Source: Azospirillum brasilense (GTDB lineage Bacteria; Pseudomonadota; Alphaproteobacteria; Azospirillales; Azospirillaceae). Taken from it: 64,000 nt of DNA. Under the pieces are notes generated by a model. That model saw nothing but the letters and a program-made list of their open reading frames with translations, did not search any database and was not told where the DNA came from. Made by a program: the position numbers and the translations under genes. The DNA lies in contig NZ_QLKQ01000011.1 of NCBI RefSeq assembly GCF_003349955.1, forward strand, positions 1 to 64,000, given 5' to 3'. How positions within the stretch are numbered: the stretch's first letter is position 1; every line of letters begins with the position of its first letter. Positions 36,064 to 44,375 of this stretch are shown here, one piece after another.

Positions 36064-36312
36064 TGCCCGCTCCGTCCCGTCCGGGCAATGCCCTGGAATG
36101 GAAAGGGACATTCATCGGATCAAAATTTCGCCACTTTCTGGCCCTAAACCGGACGGAGCCTTACGGCATGAAGTGGCTGGCCGGACCCGTGAACCCCTGC
36201 GGCCCGGCCCCTAAGCGACGATCAGGGCTCCGGTTTTCCGGCGCCCCCAGCCAGGCCCCGGCTGGATCGGCGGCCATCGCAAGAACCCCCTTGCGATGGC
36301 CGTTTCTTTTTT
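36064..36312 (+). ncRNA. Possible small RNA ending at an orphan terminator
   Basis: There is no supported gene on the plus strand between 36015 and 36393, yet a strong plus-strand terminator lies at 36271-36312. A loose promoter, TTGAGC, 19 bases, TATGAA (36033-36063), would start a transcript of about 245 bases. A short reading frame (36168-36314) exists but runs through the terminator stem, so coding is unlikely. Confidence 0.25.
36271..36312 (+). terminator. Strong orphan intrinsic terminator
   Basis: CGGCCATCGCAAG-aaccccc-CTTGCGATGGCCG minus one shared base, a perfect stem of 12-13 pairs, followed by TTTCTTTTTT. No plus-strand gene precedes it within the region; ccmAB starts only downstream. 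Confidence 0.85.
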
Positions 36313-36325
36313 AGGGCGTTTCTTT

Positions 36326-36353
36326 TTGGCGCCCGGACGGGCTGTGCTATAGC
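36326..36353 (+). promoter_or_regulatory. Sigma-70 promoter of ccmAB
   Basis: TTGGCG (36326-36331), 16 bases, TATAGC (36348-36353), with a TGC extended -10 just before it. Transcript start near 36360, about 34 bases before the ccmA ATG. Confidence 0.55.
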
Positions 36354-36393
36354 TCCCCCCGCCCCGTCCACCACAAGAGCCCTGCCCGCCGCC

Positions 36394-37068
36394 ATGCCCG
36401 TTTTCGCCGGTTCCGCGCTGACCTGCCTCCGTGGCGACCGGCTGGTCTTCACCGGGCTGGACTTCCGGATCGCGCCGGGCGAGGCGCTGTTCCTGCTCGG
36501 CCCCAACGGCAGCGGCAAGTCCAGCCTGCTGCGCGTCATGGCCGGGCTGCTCAAGCCGATCCGCGGCCGGCTGTCCTGGGACGACGTTCCCGTGACCGAC
36601 GACCCGGACGCCCACCGCGGCCGCATCCATTACGTCGGCCATCTCGACGCGGTGAAGCCGGTGCTGAGCGCGGTGGAGAACCTGTCCTTCTGGGCCACGC
36701 TGGGCGGCGCCGCCGACCCGCGGGGCAACGCGCTGAAGGCGCTGGACCGGCTGGGCGTGCCGCACATCGCCAACGTGCCGGGGCGCTACCTGTCGGCGGG
36801 GCAGAAGCGGCGCCTGAACCTCGCCCGCATCATCGCCGCCCCCGCCGCCCTCTGGCTGCTCGACGAGCCGACCGTGGCGCTCGACCGCGCGGCCATCGCC
36901 CTGTTCGAGGAGATCATCGCGGAGCACCGGGCCGGCGGCGGCATGGTCGCCGTGTCCACCCATGTGGACATCGCCATGCCCGGCGCCGGCGAGTTGCACC
37001 TCGACGACTTCACCCCCGTCCCGCACGGCGAGGATGACGAGGTTTTGGAAGAGGAGGACGCGGCGTGA
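36394..37068 (+). CDS. ccmA: Haem exporter ATP-binding protein CcmA
   Basis: 224 residues. Walker A LLGPNGSGKSSLLR (about residues 35-48), signature YLSAGQKRRLNLAR, Walker B LWLLDEPTVALDR and H-loop STHVDIA, a standard ABC ATPase. With CcmB it powers release of haem-loaded CcmE from CcmCD. The C-terminus is very acidic (GEDDEVLEEEDAA). It overlaps ccmB by four bases. The rest of the ccm genes are on the other strand 9-14 kb upstream. Confidence 0.94.
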   Translation: MPVFAGSALTCLRGDRLVFTGLDFRIAPGEALFLLGPNGSGKSSLLRVMAGLLKPIRGRLSWDDVPVTDDPDAHRGRIHYVGHLDAVKPVLSAVENLSFWATLGGAADPRGNALKALDRLGVPHIANVPGRYLSAGQKRRLNLARIIAAPAALWLLDEPTVALDRAAIALFEEIIAEHRAGGGMVAVSTHVDIAMPGAGELHLDDFTPVPHGEDDEVLEEEDAA

Positions 37069-37730
37069 CCCGCTTCCTGCGCCTGATCGGGCGCGACCTG
37101 CGGCTGGCGCTGCGCCAGGGGTCGGACGCCAGCATCGCCGTGATGTTCTTCGTGCTGTGCGTGGTGCTGTTCCCCTTCGGGGTGGGGCCGGAGCCGAACA
37201 TCCTCGCCCGCATCGCCGCCGGGGTGATCTGGGTGGCGGCCCTGCTCGCCTCGCTGCTGTCGCTGGAACGGCTGTTCCAGAACGATTACGAGGACGGTTC
37301 TCTGGAGTTGCTGTCGCTGTCCACCCTGCCGATGGAGGCGGTGGTGCTGGCCAAGACGCTGGCCCACTGGCTGGTGACCGGCCTGCCGCTGATCGCCGCC
37401 GCCCCGCTGCTGGCCCTGCTGCTGAACATGGACGCGGAGGGGTTCGGGATTCTGGTTTTGACCCTGCTGGTCGGCACGCCGATCCTCAGCCTGATCGGCA
37501 GCATCGGCGCGGCGCTGACTCTGGGCGCCCGGCGCGGCGGCGTGCTGCTGTCGCTGCTGATCCTGCCGCTCTACATCCCCGTGCTGATCTTCGGCGCCGG
37601 AGCCATCGACGCCGCGCTGAACGGCCTGACCCCGCGCCCGCATCTGCTGCTGCTGGGCGGCCTTCTGGCCGGCGCCCTGCCGCTGGCCCCTTGGGCGAGC
37701 GCCGCCGCCCTGCGTCAGGCGGTGGAGTAA
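37065..37730 (+). CDS. ccmB: Haem exporter membrane protein CcmB
   Basis: 221 residues with a GTG start that overlaps the ccmA stop (GTGA). Six membrane spans; LERLFQNDYEDGSLELLSLS and LAKTLAHWLVTGLPLIAAAP are conserved in CcmB. It is the transmembrane subunit of the CcmA ATPase. No terminator was found after it; the mrr gene follows in 110 bases. Confidence 0.94.
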   Translation: MTRFLRLIGRDLRLALRQGSDASIAVMFFVLCVVLFPFGVGPEPNILARIAAGVIWVAALLASLLSLERLFQNDYEDGSLELLSLSTLPMEAVVLAKTLAHWLVTGLPLIAAAPLLALLLNMDAEGFGILVLTLLVGTPILSLIGSIGAALTLGARRGGVLLSLLILPLYIPVLIFGAGAIDAALNGLTPRPHLLLLGGLLAGALPLAPWASAAALRQAVE

Positions 37731-37839
37731 AGGCGGCGCCTCACGGGGGCGCCGTTGCGATCCGGAAGTGTTGCCTGCCGCACCCGGTCTGATAGAGTGC
37801 CGCCGCCTTGCACACTTTTGAAGAGACGTTGGGCTCGCG

Positions 37840-38757
37840 ATGGGCATTCCCGATTTCCAGACCCTGATGCTCCCCGTGCTGAAGACCGCCGCCGGGGGCG
37901 GTGAGGTCCGCATCCGCGATGTGGTGGACATTCTTGCGGATGAGTTCGCCCTGACCGACGAGGAGCGGGCTCATCTCGTGCCGTCGAAGCAACAGACGAC
38001 ATTCGGGAACCGCGTGAGTTGGGCGAAGAGCTATCTCAGCAAAGCCGGGCTGGTCGAACCGACCCGACGGGCACATTTCTGTATCACCGAGACCGGCCGG
38101 CAGGTGCTGAACTCGCCCCCCGACCGGATCACCGTTCGATTCCTGGAGCAATTCCCGAGCTTCAAAGGTTTCCGCGACGGCGAAGCTGGGACAGCCGAGG
38201 CGGCCGAAGTCGTGCTTTCGGTTGCCGAGAGTCCCTTGACCCCCGATGAGGTGATGCGGCAGGCCCATCTGCGGATCGAGGCGTCGTTGGCGGAGGAGAT
38301 CCTCCAGCGCGTACGGTCCGGGACGCCAGCCTTCTTCGAGAAGACCGTGGTCCGCCTGCTGATCACCATGGGCTACGGCGGGTCCGTGACGGAACTCGAC
38401 AAGGCCCTGGTCGGCAAATCGGGTGACGATGGTGTGGACGGCATCATCGACCAGGACCCGCTTGGGCTGGATCGGGTCTATGTCCAGGCCAAGCGGTACG
38501 CCGACGGGAACACCGTCGGAGCCGGGGCGATTCGTGATTTCTTCGGCAGCCTGAACCTGTTCAAGGCGACCAAGGGGCTGTTCGTCACCACCTCCGCCTT
38601 CACCACGTCGGCCAGGGAGACGGCCGACCGGTTGGGCACCCGCATCGTGCTGATCGATGGCATCCAACTGGCCAAGCTGATGATCCGGCACGAGGTCGGC
38701 TGCCGGATCGAAGAGACCCTGCACATCAAGCGTGTGGACGAGGACTTCTTCGAGTAG
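37840..38757 (+). CDS. mrr: Mrr-type restriction endonuclease
   Basis: 305 residues. An N-terminal winged helix (Mrr N domain, about residues 8-95) binds DNA. The C-terminal nuclease core (about 160-285) has GDDGVDGII (195-203) and QAKRY (216-220), the D-(E/Q)xK motif of Mrr enzymes. Type IV restriction enzymes of this kind cut DNA carrying methylated bases. It is a lone gene with ordinary composition, beside the haem exporter genes and a tRNA gene. It may act against incoming modified DNA. Confidence 0.9.
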   Translation: MGIPDFQTLMLPVLKTAAGGGEVRIRDVVDILADEFALTDEERAHLVPSKQQTTFGNRVSWAKSYLSKAGLVEPTRRAHFCITETGRQVLNSPPDRITVRFLEQFPSFKGFRDGEAGTAEAAEVVLSVAESPLTPDEVMRQAHLRIEASLAEEILQRVRSGTPAFFEKTVVRLLITMGYGGSVTELDKALVGKSGDDGVDGIIDQDPLGLDRVYVQAKRYADGNTVGAGAIRDFFGSLNLFKATKGLFVTTSAFTTSARETADRLGTRIVLIDGIQLAKLMIRHEVGCRIEETLHIKRVDEDFFE

Positions 38758-38887
38758 AGGAGGCTTGCTGTCGGGGGGAGGGAGGCGATTCGGCCAAAAC
38801 CGTCGTGCGACAGGGCGGTGTCACACCGCGGGGAATTCCGCCGAACGTCAGCGAATTCCTGTGTCGCATCACTGTCTTGGGGGGGAT

Positions 38888-38963
38888 TGGTGGAGCCGAG
38901 GAGGATCGAACTCCCGACCTACGCATTGCGAACGCGTCGCTCTCCCAGCTGAGCTACGGCCCC
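38888..38963 (-). tRNA. tRNA-Ala (anticodon CGC)
   Basis: 76 bases including an encoded CCA. Acceptor GGGGCCG pairs with CGGCTCC (one G-U pair), D-arm GCTCAGCTGGGAGAGC, anticodon loop TTCGCAA giving CGC, and T-arm GGGAGTTCGATCCTCC. It reads GCG, a frequent alanine codon at this G+C content. Confidence 0.95.
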
Positions 38964-38988
38964 ACACACCGTCACCGGCGTGCGGCGG

Positions 38989-39017
38989 ATAATGGTGATG
39001 CGGAGGAAGCCTGTCAA
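38989..39017 (-). promoter_or_regulatory. Sigma-70 promoter of tRNA-Ala
   Basis: On the minus strand TTGACA, 17 bases, CATTAT: a near-consensus promoter. The predicted start is about 20 bases before the tRNA. Confidence 0.75.
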
Positions 39018-39170
39018 GCCCTCTGAACGCGCCCGGTCGCGAGCATCGGCGGTGGCGCGCAAGGGGATGGCCAAGGGCATGATAGCGGCCCGCCGCGCGG
39101 CACTGGACAGCACTCGCCGCTTGTGCTTAGGGTGCCCCGCAAAATCGGACAATAAAGGGACGGGCCGGGC

Positions 39171-39455
39171 ATGATTGCGCTCTACCTGCTGATCGACACC
39201 GTTCTCAGCCTCTATGTCTGGCTGCTCATCGCTTCGGCGGTGCTGAGCTGGCTGGTGGCCTTCAACGTCGTCAACACCCGCAACCGCGCGGTCTACGTCA
39301 TCGGCGACTTCCTCTACCGCGTCACCGAACCGGCGCTTCGCCCGATCCGCCGCGTCCTGCCGAACATGGGCGGCCTGGACCTGTCGCCGATCGCGCTGAT
39401 CCTGCTGATCTTCTTCATCCGCAACCTGATGGCGGAATACTGGCCGCGCTTCTGA
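39171..39455 (+). CDS. YggT family membrane protein
   Basis: 94 residues with two hydrophobic hairpins ([20 protein letters not shown] and [17 protein letters not shown]) and the family motif [20 protein letters not shown] between them. YggT proteins are linked to osmotic/K+ tolerance and cell-division-site functions; the exact role is unclear. First gene of a five-gene run; its stop overlaps the next start (TGATG). Confidence 0.92.
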   Translation: MIALYLLIDTVLSLYVWLLIASAVLSWLVAFNVVNTRNRAVYVIGDFLYRVTEPALRPIRRVLPNMGGLDLSPIALILLIFFIRNLMAEYWPRF

Positions 39456-39814
39456 TGGCAAGCCCCTTCGAGGCCGTGCCCTTCGAGGCGGTGGCGGACG
39501 GCGTCCGGCTGGCGCTGCGGGTGACGCCCAAGGCGTCGCGCAACGCCATCGCCGGGCTGGCCGCCACGGCGTCCGGAGGAACGGCCCTGAAGGTGACCGT
39601 CACGGCCGTGCCGGAGAACGGCAAGGCGAACGAGGCGGTGGTGAAACTGCTGGCCAAGGCGTGGAAACTGCCCAAGACCAGCCTGACGGTGGTGGCCGGC
39701 GCCACCGACCGGAACAAGATTGTCCATGTGGCCGGCGACCCGGCCGACCTGATGCGCCGGCTGACGGCGCTGGTGGAAACAGCAAAGCCTGATACGGGGA
39801 ACAGCGATGGCTGA
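39455..39814 (+). CDS. DUF167 (YggU family) protein
   Basis: 119 residues. The conserved core is [20 protein letters not shown] and [20 protein letters not shown], ending with [17 protein letters not shown] small alpha/beta protein of unknown function usually found beside yggT, as here. It overlaps the folD start by eight bases. Confidence 0.92.
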   Translation: MASPFEAVPFEAVADGVRLALRVTPKASRNAIAGLAATASGGTALKVTVTAVPENGKANEAVVKLLAKAWKLPKTSLTVVAGATDRNKIVHVAGDPADLMRRLTALVETAKPDTGNSDG

Positions 39815-40715
39815 GGCGAAGATCATCGACGGCAAGGCGTTCGCCGCGGGGCTGCGCGCCCGCGTGGCCGAGGGTGTGGCCGCGCTCAAGGGCAGCCACG
39901 GCGTCACCCCCGGCCTCGCCGTCGTGCTGGTGGGCGAGGACCCGGCGAGCCAGGTCTATGTCCGGTCCAAGGAAAAGGCCCTGGCCGACCTCGGCATGAA
40001 CAGCTTCGACCACCACATGCCGGCCGATCTCGGCGAGGCGGAGCTGCTGGCCCTGATCGACCGGCTGAACGCCGACCCGGCGGTGCACGGCATCCTGGTC
40101 CAGCTTCCCCTGCCCAGGCACATCGACACGGCCCGCGTGCTGGCCCGCATCGTCCCGGAAAAGGACGCGGACGGCTTCCACGTCGTCAACGCCGGCCTGC
40201 TGGCGACCGGCGGCGCCGGCGCCATCGTGCCCTGCACCCCGCTGGGCAGCCTGCTGCTGCTCCGCGACACGCTGGGCAACGACCTGAAGGGCAAGCGGGC
40301 GCTGGTGCTCGGCCGCTCCAACATCGTCGGCAAGCCGATGGCGCAGCTTCTGCTCCAGCAGGACTGCACGGTCACCGTCGCCCATTCCCGCACCCAGGAC
40401 CTGCCCGGCGAATGCCGGCGCGCCGACATCCTGGTCGCCGCGGTGGGCCGTCCGGAGATGGTGCGCGGCGACTGGATCAAGCCGGGCGCCGTGGTCATCG
40501 ACGTCGGCATCAACCGCATCCCGCACCCGACCGAGCCGGGCAAGACCAGGCTGGTCGGCGACGTCGCCTACGACGAGGCGGTCAAGGTCGCCGGCGCCAT
40601 CACCCCGGTGCCGGGCGGCGTCGGGCCGATGACCATCGCCTGCCTGATGCTGAACACGCTGGCCGCCGCCTGCCGCGCCGCCGGCGCGCCGGTCCCCGCC
40701 GAGGCCCTTGCATGA
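39807..40715 (+). CDS. folD: Bifunctional methylenetetrahydrofolate dehydrogenase/cyclohydrolase
   Basis: 302 residues. [20 protein letters not shown] holds the catalytic Tyr/Lys pair, [11 protein letters not shown] the substrate site, and [20 protein letters not shown] the NADP-binding loop; [17 protein letters not shown] is near the end. It interconverts methylene-, methenyl- and formyl-tetrahydrofolate. Relevant to formate metabolism elsewhere in the window. Overlaps corA by four bases. Confidence 0.97.
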   Translation: MAEAKIIDGKAFAAGLRARVAEGVAALKGSHGVTPGLAVVLVGEDPASQVYVRSKEKALADLGMNSFDHHMPADLGEAELLALIDRLNADPAVHGILVQLPLPRHIDTARVLARIVPEKDADGFHVVNAGLLATGGAGAIVPCTPLGSLLLLRDTLGNDLKGKRALVLGRSNIVGKPMAQLLLQQDCTVTVAHSRTQDLPGECRRADILVAAVGRPEMVRGDWIKPGAVVIDVGINRIPHPTEPGKTRLVGDVAYDEAVKVAGAITPVPGGVGPMTIACLMLNTLAAACRAAGAPVPAEALA

Positions 40716-41725
40716 TCACGGTCCACGCCCGGGTGGGCGGCCGCGTGGTCGAGCAGCCGCTCGCCCTCGGCGAGCCGCTGCCGCCCAACACGGTGTGGAT
40801 CGACCTTCTCCGTCCCGACGAGGCGGAGCGCGCGCATGTCGGCGCCGTCACCGGCTGCGACCTGCCGACGCGCGAGGAAATGAAGGAAATCGAGGCGTCG
40901 AGCCAGCTCTACACCGAGGGGGAGGCCGTCTACCTCACCTCCTCGGTGATCGCGCGGGCCGATTCGCCGATGCCGGAGCAGGGCGAGGTCACCTTCGTGC
41001 TGACCCCCCGCCACATGATCACGGTGCGCTTCACAGAGCCGCGCTCCGTCGCCACCTTCGCCGCGCGGACCATCCGCCAGCCGGAGCTTCTGGCCAGCGC
41101 GGAGGACGCGCTGCTGGGCATCCTGGACGCGGTGATCGACCGGGTGGCCGATGTGCTGGAGCTGATCGGCGCCCGCATCGACGGGCTGTCCGCGCGCATC
41201 TTCACCGACTCGCTGAACAGCGGCGGGCTCGGCGGCGGCGGTGGCGGTGGCGGGCGGGCCGCCAAGAAGCCGGACGAGCTCCAGGACGTGCTGCGCGGCA
41301 TCGGGCGGGCCGGCGACCTGACACACAAGGTGCGCGACAGCCTCGCCGGGCTGGACCGGCTGGTCGCCTTCCTCTCCTCCGTCGCCGCCGGGCGGCTGAC
41401 CAAGGAGCAGAAGGCGGCGCTGAAGACCCTGACGCGCGACCTGCGGTCCCTGAACGAGCATGCCGGATTCCTGGCGCACGAGGCGAACTTCCTGCTCGAC
41501 GCCACGCTCGGCCTCATCAACATCGAGCAGAACGCGATCATCAAGATCTTCTCGGTCGTCTCGGTGGCGCTGATGCCGCCGACGCTGATCGCGTCCGCCT
41601 ATGGCATGAACTTCCATTACATGCCCGAGCTGGACTGGGACTTCGGCTATCCGATGGCGATCCTGCTGATGGTGCTGTCGGCCGTGGTGCCGCTCTGGTA
41701 CTTCCGCCGCCGCGGGTGGCTTTGA
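40712..41725 (+). CDS. CorA-like magnesium/divalent cation channel
   Basis: 337 residues from the ATG at 40712 (overlapping the folD stop). A long cytoplasmic domain is followed by two C-terminal membrane helices; YGMN (residues 297-300) is the CorA selectivity signature, and [12 protein letters not shown] is the loop. A run of eight glycines (about 174-181) sits in the helical region and is unusual. Imports Mg2+ (or exports Co/Zn in ZntB-like members). Confidence 0.9.
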   Translation: MITVHARVGGRVVEQPLALGEPLPPNTVWIDLLRPDEAERAHVGAVTGCDLPTREEMKEIEASSQLYTEGEAVYLTSSVIARADSPMPEQGEVTFVLTPRHMITVRFTEPRSVATFAARTIRQPELLASAEDALLGILDAVIDRVADVLELIGARIDGLSARIFTDSLNSGGLGGGGGGGGRAAKKPDELQDVLRGIGRAGDLTHKVRDSLAGLDRLVAFLSSVAAGRLTKEQKAALKTLTRDLRSLNEHAGFLAHEANFLLDATLGLINIEQNAIIKIFSVVSVALMPPTLIASAYGMNFHYMPELDWDFGYPMAILLMVLSAVVPLWYFRRRGWL

Positions 41726-41745
41726 CCGGAAGAAGGGAACCGCCG

Positions 41746-42573
41746 ATGATCGTCCTGTCCGATGCCGCGCTCGACGCGCTTCTCGCCCAGGACGTTCCCT
41801 ACGGCGACCTGACCACCGACTCGCTGGGCATCGCCGCCGCTCCGGCGCGCATCCGCTTCGCGGCGCGCGGCGCCATGGTGCTGGCCGGGACCGAGGAAGC
41901 CGCCCGCCTGATCGAGAAGGCCGGCGGCACGGTGACCTTCGTCCGGCCCAGCGGCACGGCGGTGGAGGCCGGAACGCCCTTCCTGGATGGGCACGGCCCG
42001 GCGGGCGCCCTGCACCGCGGCTGGAAGGTGGCGCAAACCCTGGTCGAATACGCCTCCGGCATCGCCACCCGCGCCCGCCGCATCGTCGAGGCCGCGCCCG
42101 GCGTCACCGTCGCCTGCACCCGCAAGAATTTTCCCGGCGCGAAGGACCTGTCGGTCAAGGCGGTGCTGGCCGGCGGAGCGGTGATGCACCGGCTGGGCCT
42201 GTCGGAAACCATCCTGGTCTTCCCCGAACACCGCGTCTTCCTGTCCGGGTCGCCCGAGGCGTGGATCGCCGACCTGCGCCGCCGGGCGCCGGAGAAGAAG
42301 ATCGTGGTCGAGGTCGACACGGTGGCGGACGCCATCGCCTTCGCCCGCGCCGGGGCCGACGTGTTGCAGTTGGAGAAGCGAACGCCGGAGGAGGCCCGCG
42401 CCGTGGTCGAGGCGACGCGCGGCCTGCCGCGCCCGCCGGTCGTCGCGGCGGCTGGTGGCGTGACGGAGGACAACGCGGCGGCCTACGCCGCCGCCGGCTG
42501 TCCGTTGCTGGTCACCACCGCCCCCTTCTTCGGGCGCCCGGCGGATGTGAAGGTGATTCTGGAACCGGCGTGA
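41746..42573 (+). CDS. modD: ModD-like pyrophosphorylase (quinolinate phosphoribosyltransferase family)
   Basis: 275 residues; ATG preceded by AGAAGGGAAC. Similar in fold to NadC: AQDVPYGDLTTDSLGI, VACTRKNFPGAKDLSVKAVL (the KNFPGAKDL motif), QLEKRTPEEARAVV and AAAGGVTEDNAAAYA. ModD genes normally accompany molybdate transport genes; the reaction is not settled. Here it closes the yggT-folD-corA operon with no mod gene in view, although a molybdopterin-dependent formate dehydrogenase is encoded 20 kb away. Confidence 0.85.
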   Translation: MIVLSDAALDALLAQDVPYGDLTTDSLGIAAAPARIRFAARGAMVLAGTEEAARLIEKAGGTVTFVRPSGTAVEAGTPFLDGHGPAGALHRGWKVAQTLVEYASGIATRARRIVEAAPGVTVACTRKNFPGAKDLSVKAVLAGGAVMHRLGLSETILVFPEHRVFLSGSPEAWIADLRRRAPEKKIVVEVDTVADAIAFARAGADVLQLEKRTPEEARAVVEATRGLPRPPVVAAAGGVTEDNAAAYAAAGCPLLVTTAPFFGRPADVKVILEPA

Positions 42574-42585
42574 GCGCCGTTTCAG

Positions 42586-42634
42586 TCCCTCTCCCGTCTC
42601 GGGAGAGGGTGGCCCGAAGGGCCGGGTGAGGGGC
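42586..42634. repeat. Family A palindromic repeat, short copy
   Basis: CCCTCTCCCGTCTCGGGAGAGGG followed by TGGCCCGAAGGGCCGGGTGA, the same order as in the copy at 15899-16022. It lies 12 bases after the modD stop and may act as a transcription end structure. Confidence 0.85.
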
Positions 42635-42829
42635 GCGCGAGGATTAAGGCGCTGATTCTTGCAGCATGAAGGCGAATGGGTGCCCAGCGGTGCGGGTGGA
42701 GGATCTGTAAAGGGGCCTGCGAATGGCTCATCAGGGATGCTCATGATGCCCAGCCGCACCAGAAAGCGTTTTGCGCAAGAAAAGATCAAAAGTATCGCGT
42801 TAACAATAAGCTGTAACGCTTCAGGATGG
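42635..42829. other. Intergenic stretch, lower G+C, no gene
   Basis: No coding frame is supported. A GCGTTA-acaataagctg-TAACGC inverted repeat (about 42797-42819) is visible. Composition shifts toward A+T here, marking the start of an atypical segment running to about 44390. Confidence 0.5.
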
Positions 42830-42858
42830 TTGACACGTGAGTGCGATTCGCATACTTT
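42830..42858 (+). promoter_or_regulatory. Near-consensus sigma-70 promoter with no gene behind it
   Basis: TTGACA (42830-42835), 17 bases, TACTTT (42853-42858). The predicted start is 42865. Only the 3' end of the opposite-strand DUF3800 gene follows, so the transcript would be non-coding or antisense to that gene. Confidence 0.55.
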
Positions 42859-42864
42859 CAATGT

Positions 42865-42920
42865 GCCGGGAGTGCGTCACTTAGCACGTCGGGGGTTAAG
42901 GCCCCCGCCCGGCGTCTCCA
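42865..42920 (+). ncRNA. Candidate compact structured RNA
   Basis: From the predicted start, GCCGGG can pair with CCCGGC near the 3' end; between them are two hairpins, GTGC-gtcactta-GCAC and GGGGG-ttaagg-CCCCC. This makes a closed three-way junction of about 50 bases ending GTCTCCA. No known RNA family was recognised; a tRNA or tmRNA fragment was considered but the T-loop bases do not fit. It may instead be a terminator-like end for the DUF3800 transcript. Confidence 0.3.
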
Positions 42921-42925
42921 ATTAT

Positions 42926-43681
42926 TTACCGCCAGTTGGACTTCGGTGTTTTTATTACGCCGTAGCCATCAGGATTTCCATTTGGCCCCTGCCGAAGCGA
43001 ATCTTTGATTAAGCCGAACCAGCGGTCATCCCCCTTCTCGTAATGCCGCCACACAGCACCAGCGACCAAATCTGAGAGTTGTATGCCAACGCTCATATGC
43101 GATGGGGCGATGAAAAGCCCCTCCACAAGGTTGCTGTACCGCGTAATGTGTTCGCCAGATGAATAAAGGAGCTTCTGGTGTTGCTGACGCAACCGCTTGT
43201 CGTCGCGCGGCCCTCGGTGGTCGCAGACGATAATGCCATTTTCCTTGCGACCGACCGTCTTGGACAAATCTTGCAAATAGTATTGAAAACGCTCAGTCGA
43301 GGTCTTGTAGGTGAGATGATACAGATCATCAGCGTTATTAACGCTGCGCATCTCAAAAGCAGCTTCGATTGATGTGACAGTGCAGATGATCCGTACGGAT
43401 GCGCGCTTGGTGATAAGCCCAAAAAGCTCAGCCCTGAACTCATCACGTTCAGCCTGCGGACGTCCTTTCAGTGGGTTTGACGCATCATCGTTGTTCGGCG
43501 CGAAGTATCGCCATTTTATCTCCCCGCGAATGCGCCGGTTCTTTTTTAGGTTCGTCATCTCATCAGCAATTTCATGCCAAAGATTTGACGGTATGATTAC
43601 GCCGCCGATTACAAAATAGCGTTGCTGTTTCGTCGGGCGCTGAGGGGCGGTGCCGCTTTCATCCATAAAATAGATCTGCAT
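42926..43681 (-). CDS. DUF3800 domain protein
   Basis: 251 residues from the ATG at 43681. The start MQIYFMDESGT carries the family's conserved MDESG, followed by GGVIIPSNLWHEIADEM; a second acidic block is IIVCDHRGPRDDKRLRQQHQ and a third is HMSVGIQLSDLVAGAVWRHY. The D/E pattern resembles an RNase-H-like nuclease core; the family is common on mobile and defence-associated DNA but its function is unknown. Codon use is noticeably more A/T-rich than neighbours (ATT, AAA and TTT codons frequent), a sign of transfer. Confidence 0.8.
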   Translation of the reverse strand: MQIYFMDESGTAPQRPTKQQRYFVIGGVIIPSNLWHEIADEMTNLKKNRRIRGEIKWRYFAPNNDDASNPLKGRPQAERDEFRAELFGLITKRASVRIICTVTSIEAAFEMRSVNNADDLYHLTYKTSTERFQYYLQDLSKTVGRKENGIIVCDHRGPRDDKRLRQQHQKLLYSSGEHITRYSNLVEGLFIAPSHMSVGIQLSDLVAGAVWRHYEKGDDRWFGLIKDSLRQGPNGNPDGYGVIKTPKSNWR

Positions 43682-43916
43682 TCCCTTGCCCCTCCTGCGC
43701 CCCCATACACGCAGCATGCATTGGCGCATGCCCATGCCACCCATACGAGTAGGCAGGCGGACGCACGGCGAGTCAAGGTGTAACGCTGAGGCCCTTTCGT
43801 TTGGCAGGACTTGGCCAGTTCGGTACGGTCACGGAGGATCCTTGATGTTCTTATGGCCCCACCCTCCACGCAGTCCCCTTCCCCTCTCTAACCCGCTCTA
43901 CCAGATCGGAGGCCTG

Positions 43917-44282
43917 TCAGGTGACGGCGTTGTGCACGAGCTTCCCGACAAACTGCACAGTGCGTGCGTCGGTCGCGTCGATGCCGTGGGCTTCCATGAC
44001 CTTCGCGGCGATTTCCCGGACCTGCAAGGGCGCCGGGGCGACGCGCAGCACGTCCAGCACCATGCGGGACAGTTCGCCGGCCTTGAACCAGTCGTTGCGC
44101 TTCCTGACGGCCTTGGGCGCGATGAACTCCGGCTCCACCTCCGGGGCGTAGAGCCGCAACACGGCGTCGATGTGAACCAGATCGGCCCGGTGCTGGGCGA
44201 CGCGCTTCTCAAGGTCCGCAATGATGCCTGAGACTTCCGCGCGCTTGGCCGTAAGCCCGCTGATAACGTAGGTGTCGCTCAT
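43917..44282 (-). CDS. Hypothetical protein with coiled coil and winged-helix-like C-terminus
   Basis: 121 residues. The N-terminal 50 residues form a likely coiled coil (RAEVSGIIADLEKRVAQHRA), followed by a linker (PKAVRKRNDWFKAGELSRMV) and a C-terminal part shaped like a small winged helix (PLQVREIAAKVMEAHGIDAT). No family is recognised with confidence. It could bind DNA. Two direct repeats overlap its upstream region, and a 235-base gap without a clear gene separates it from the DUF3800 gene on the same strand. Confidence 0.6.
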   Translation of the reverse strand: MSDTYVISGLTAKRAEVSGIIADLEKRVAQHRADLVHIDAVLRLYAPEVEPEFIAPKAVRKRNDWFKAGELSRMVLDVLRVAPAPLQVREIAAKVMEAHGIDATDARTVQFVGKLVHNAVT

Positions 44283-44324
44283 GGCGCGTTTATGGTGCAG
44301 TGGTCAACCTCCGGGTATCTTACC

Positions 44325-44375
44325 GCTCCATAATACACTTATTGTGCGAAATTTTGGTGGCGTTTGCTCCATAAT
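44325..44375 (-). promoter_or_regulatory. Two direct repeats overlapping likely promoter elements
   Basis: GCTCCATAAT occurs at 44325-44334 and 44366-44375, 41 bases apart, close to four helical turns. On the minus strand each reads ATTATGGAGC and includes a -10-like TATTAT or CATTAT, just upstream of the 121-residue gene at 44282. They look like operator sites or twin promoters. Confidence 0.5.

Noticed and set aside
32584..36111. 1175-codon minus-strand frame covering both AspT-like genes
   Set aside because: Its first half is the wrong frame of the second paralogue; only residues after the ATG at 34263 are real protein.
36168..36314. Short coding gene of 48 codons before ccmAB
   Set aside because: It runs through the terminator hairpin and has no family or convincing start signal.
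37840..38963. tRNA-linked genomic island around mrr
   Set aside because: No integrase and no duplicated tRNA end were found, and mrr has the composition of its neighbours.
42865..42920. tRNA or two-piece tmRNA fragment
   Set aside because: The hairpin loop lacks the TTCRANY bases and the acceptor halves do not align with a tRNA; kept only as an unclassified fold.
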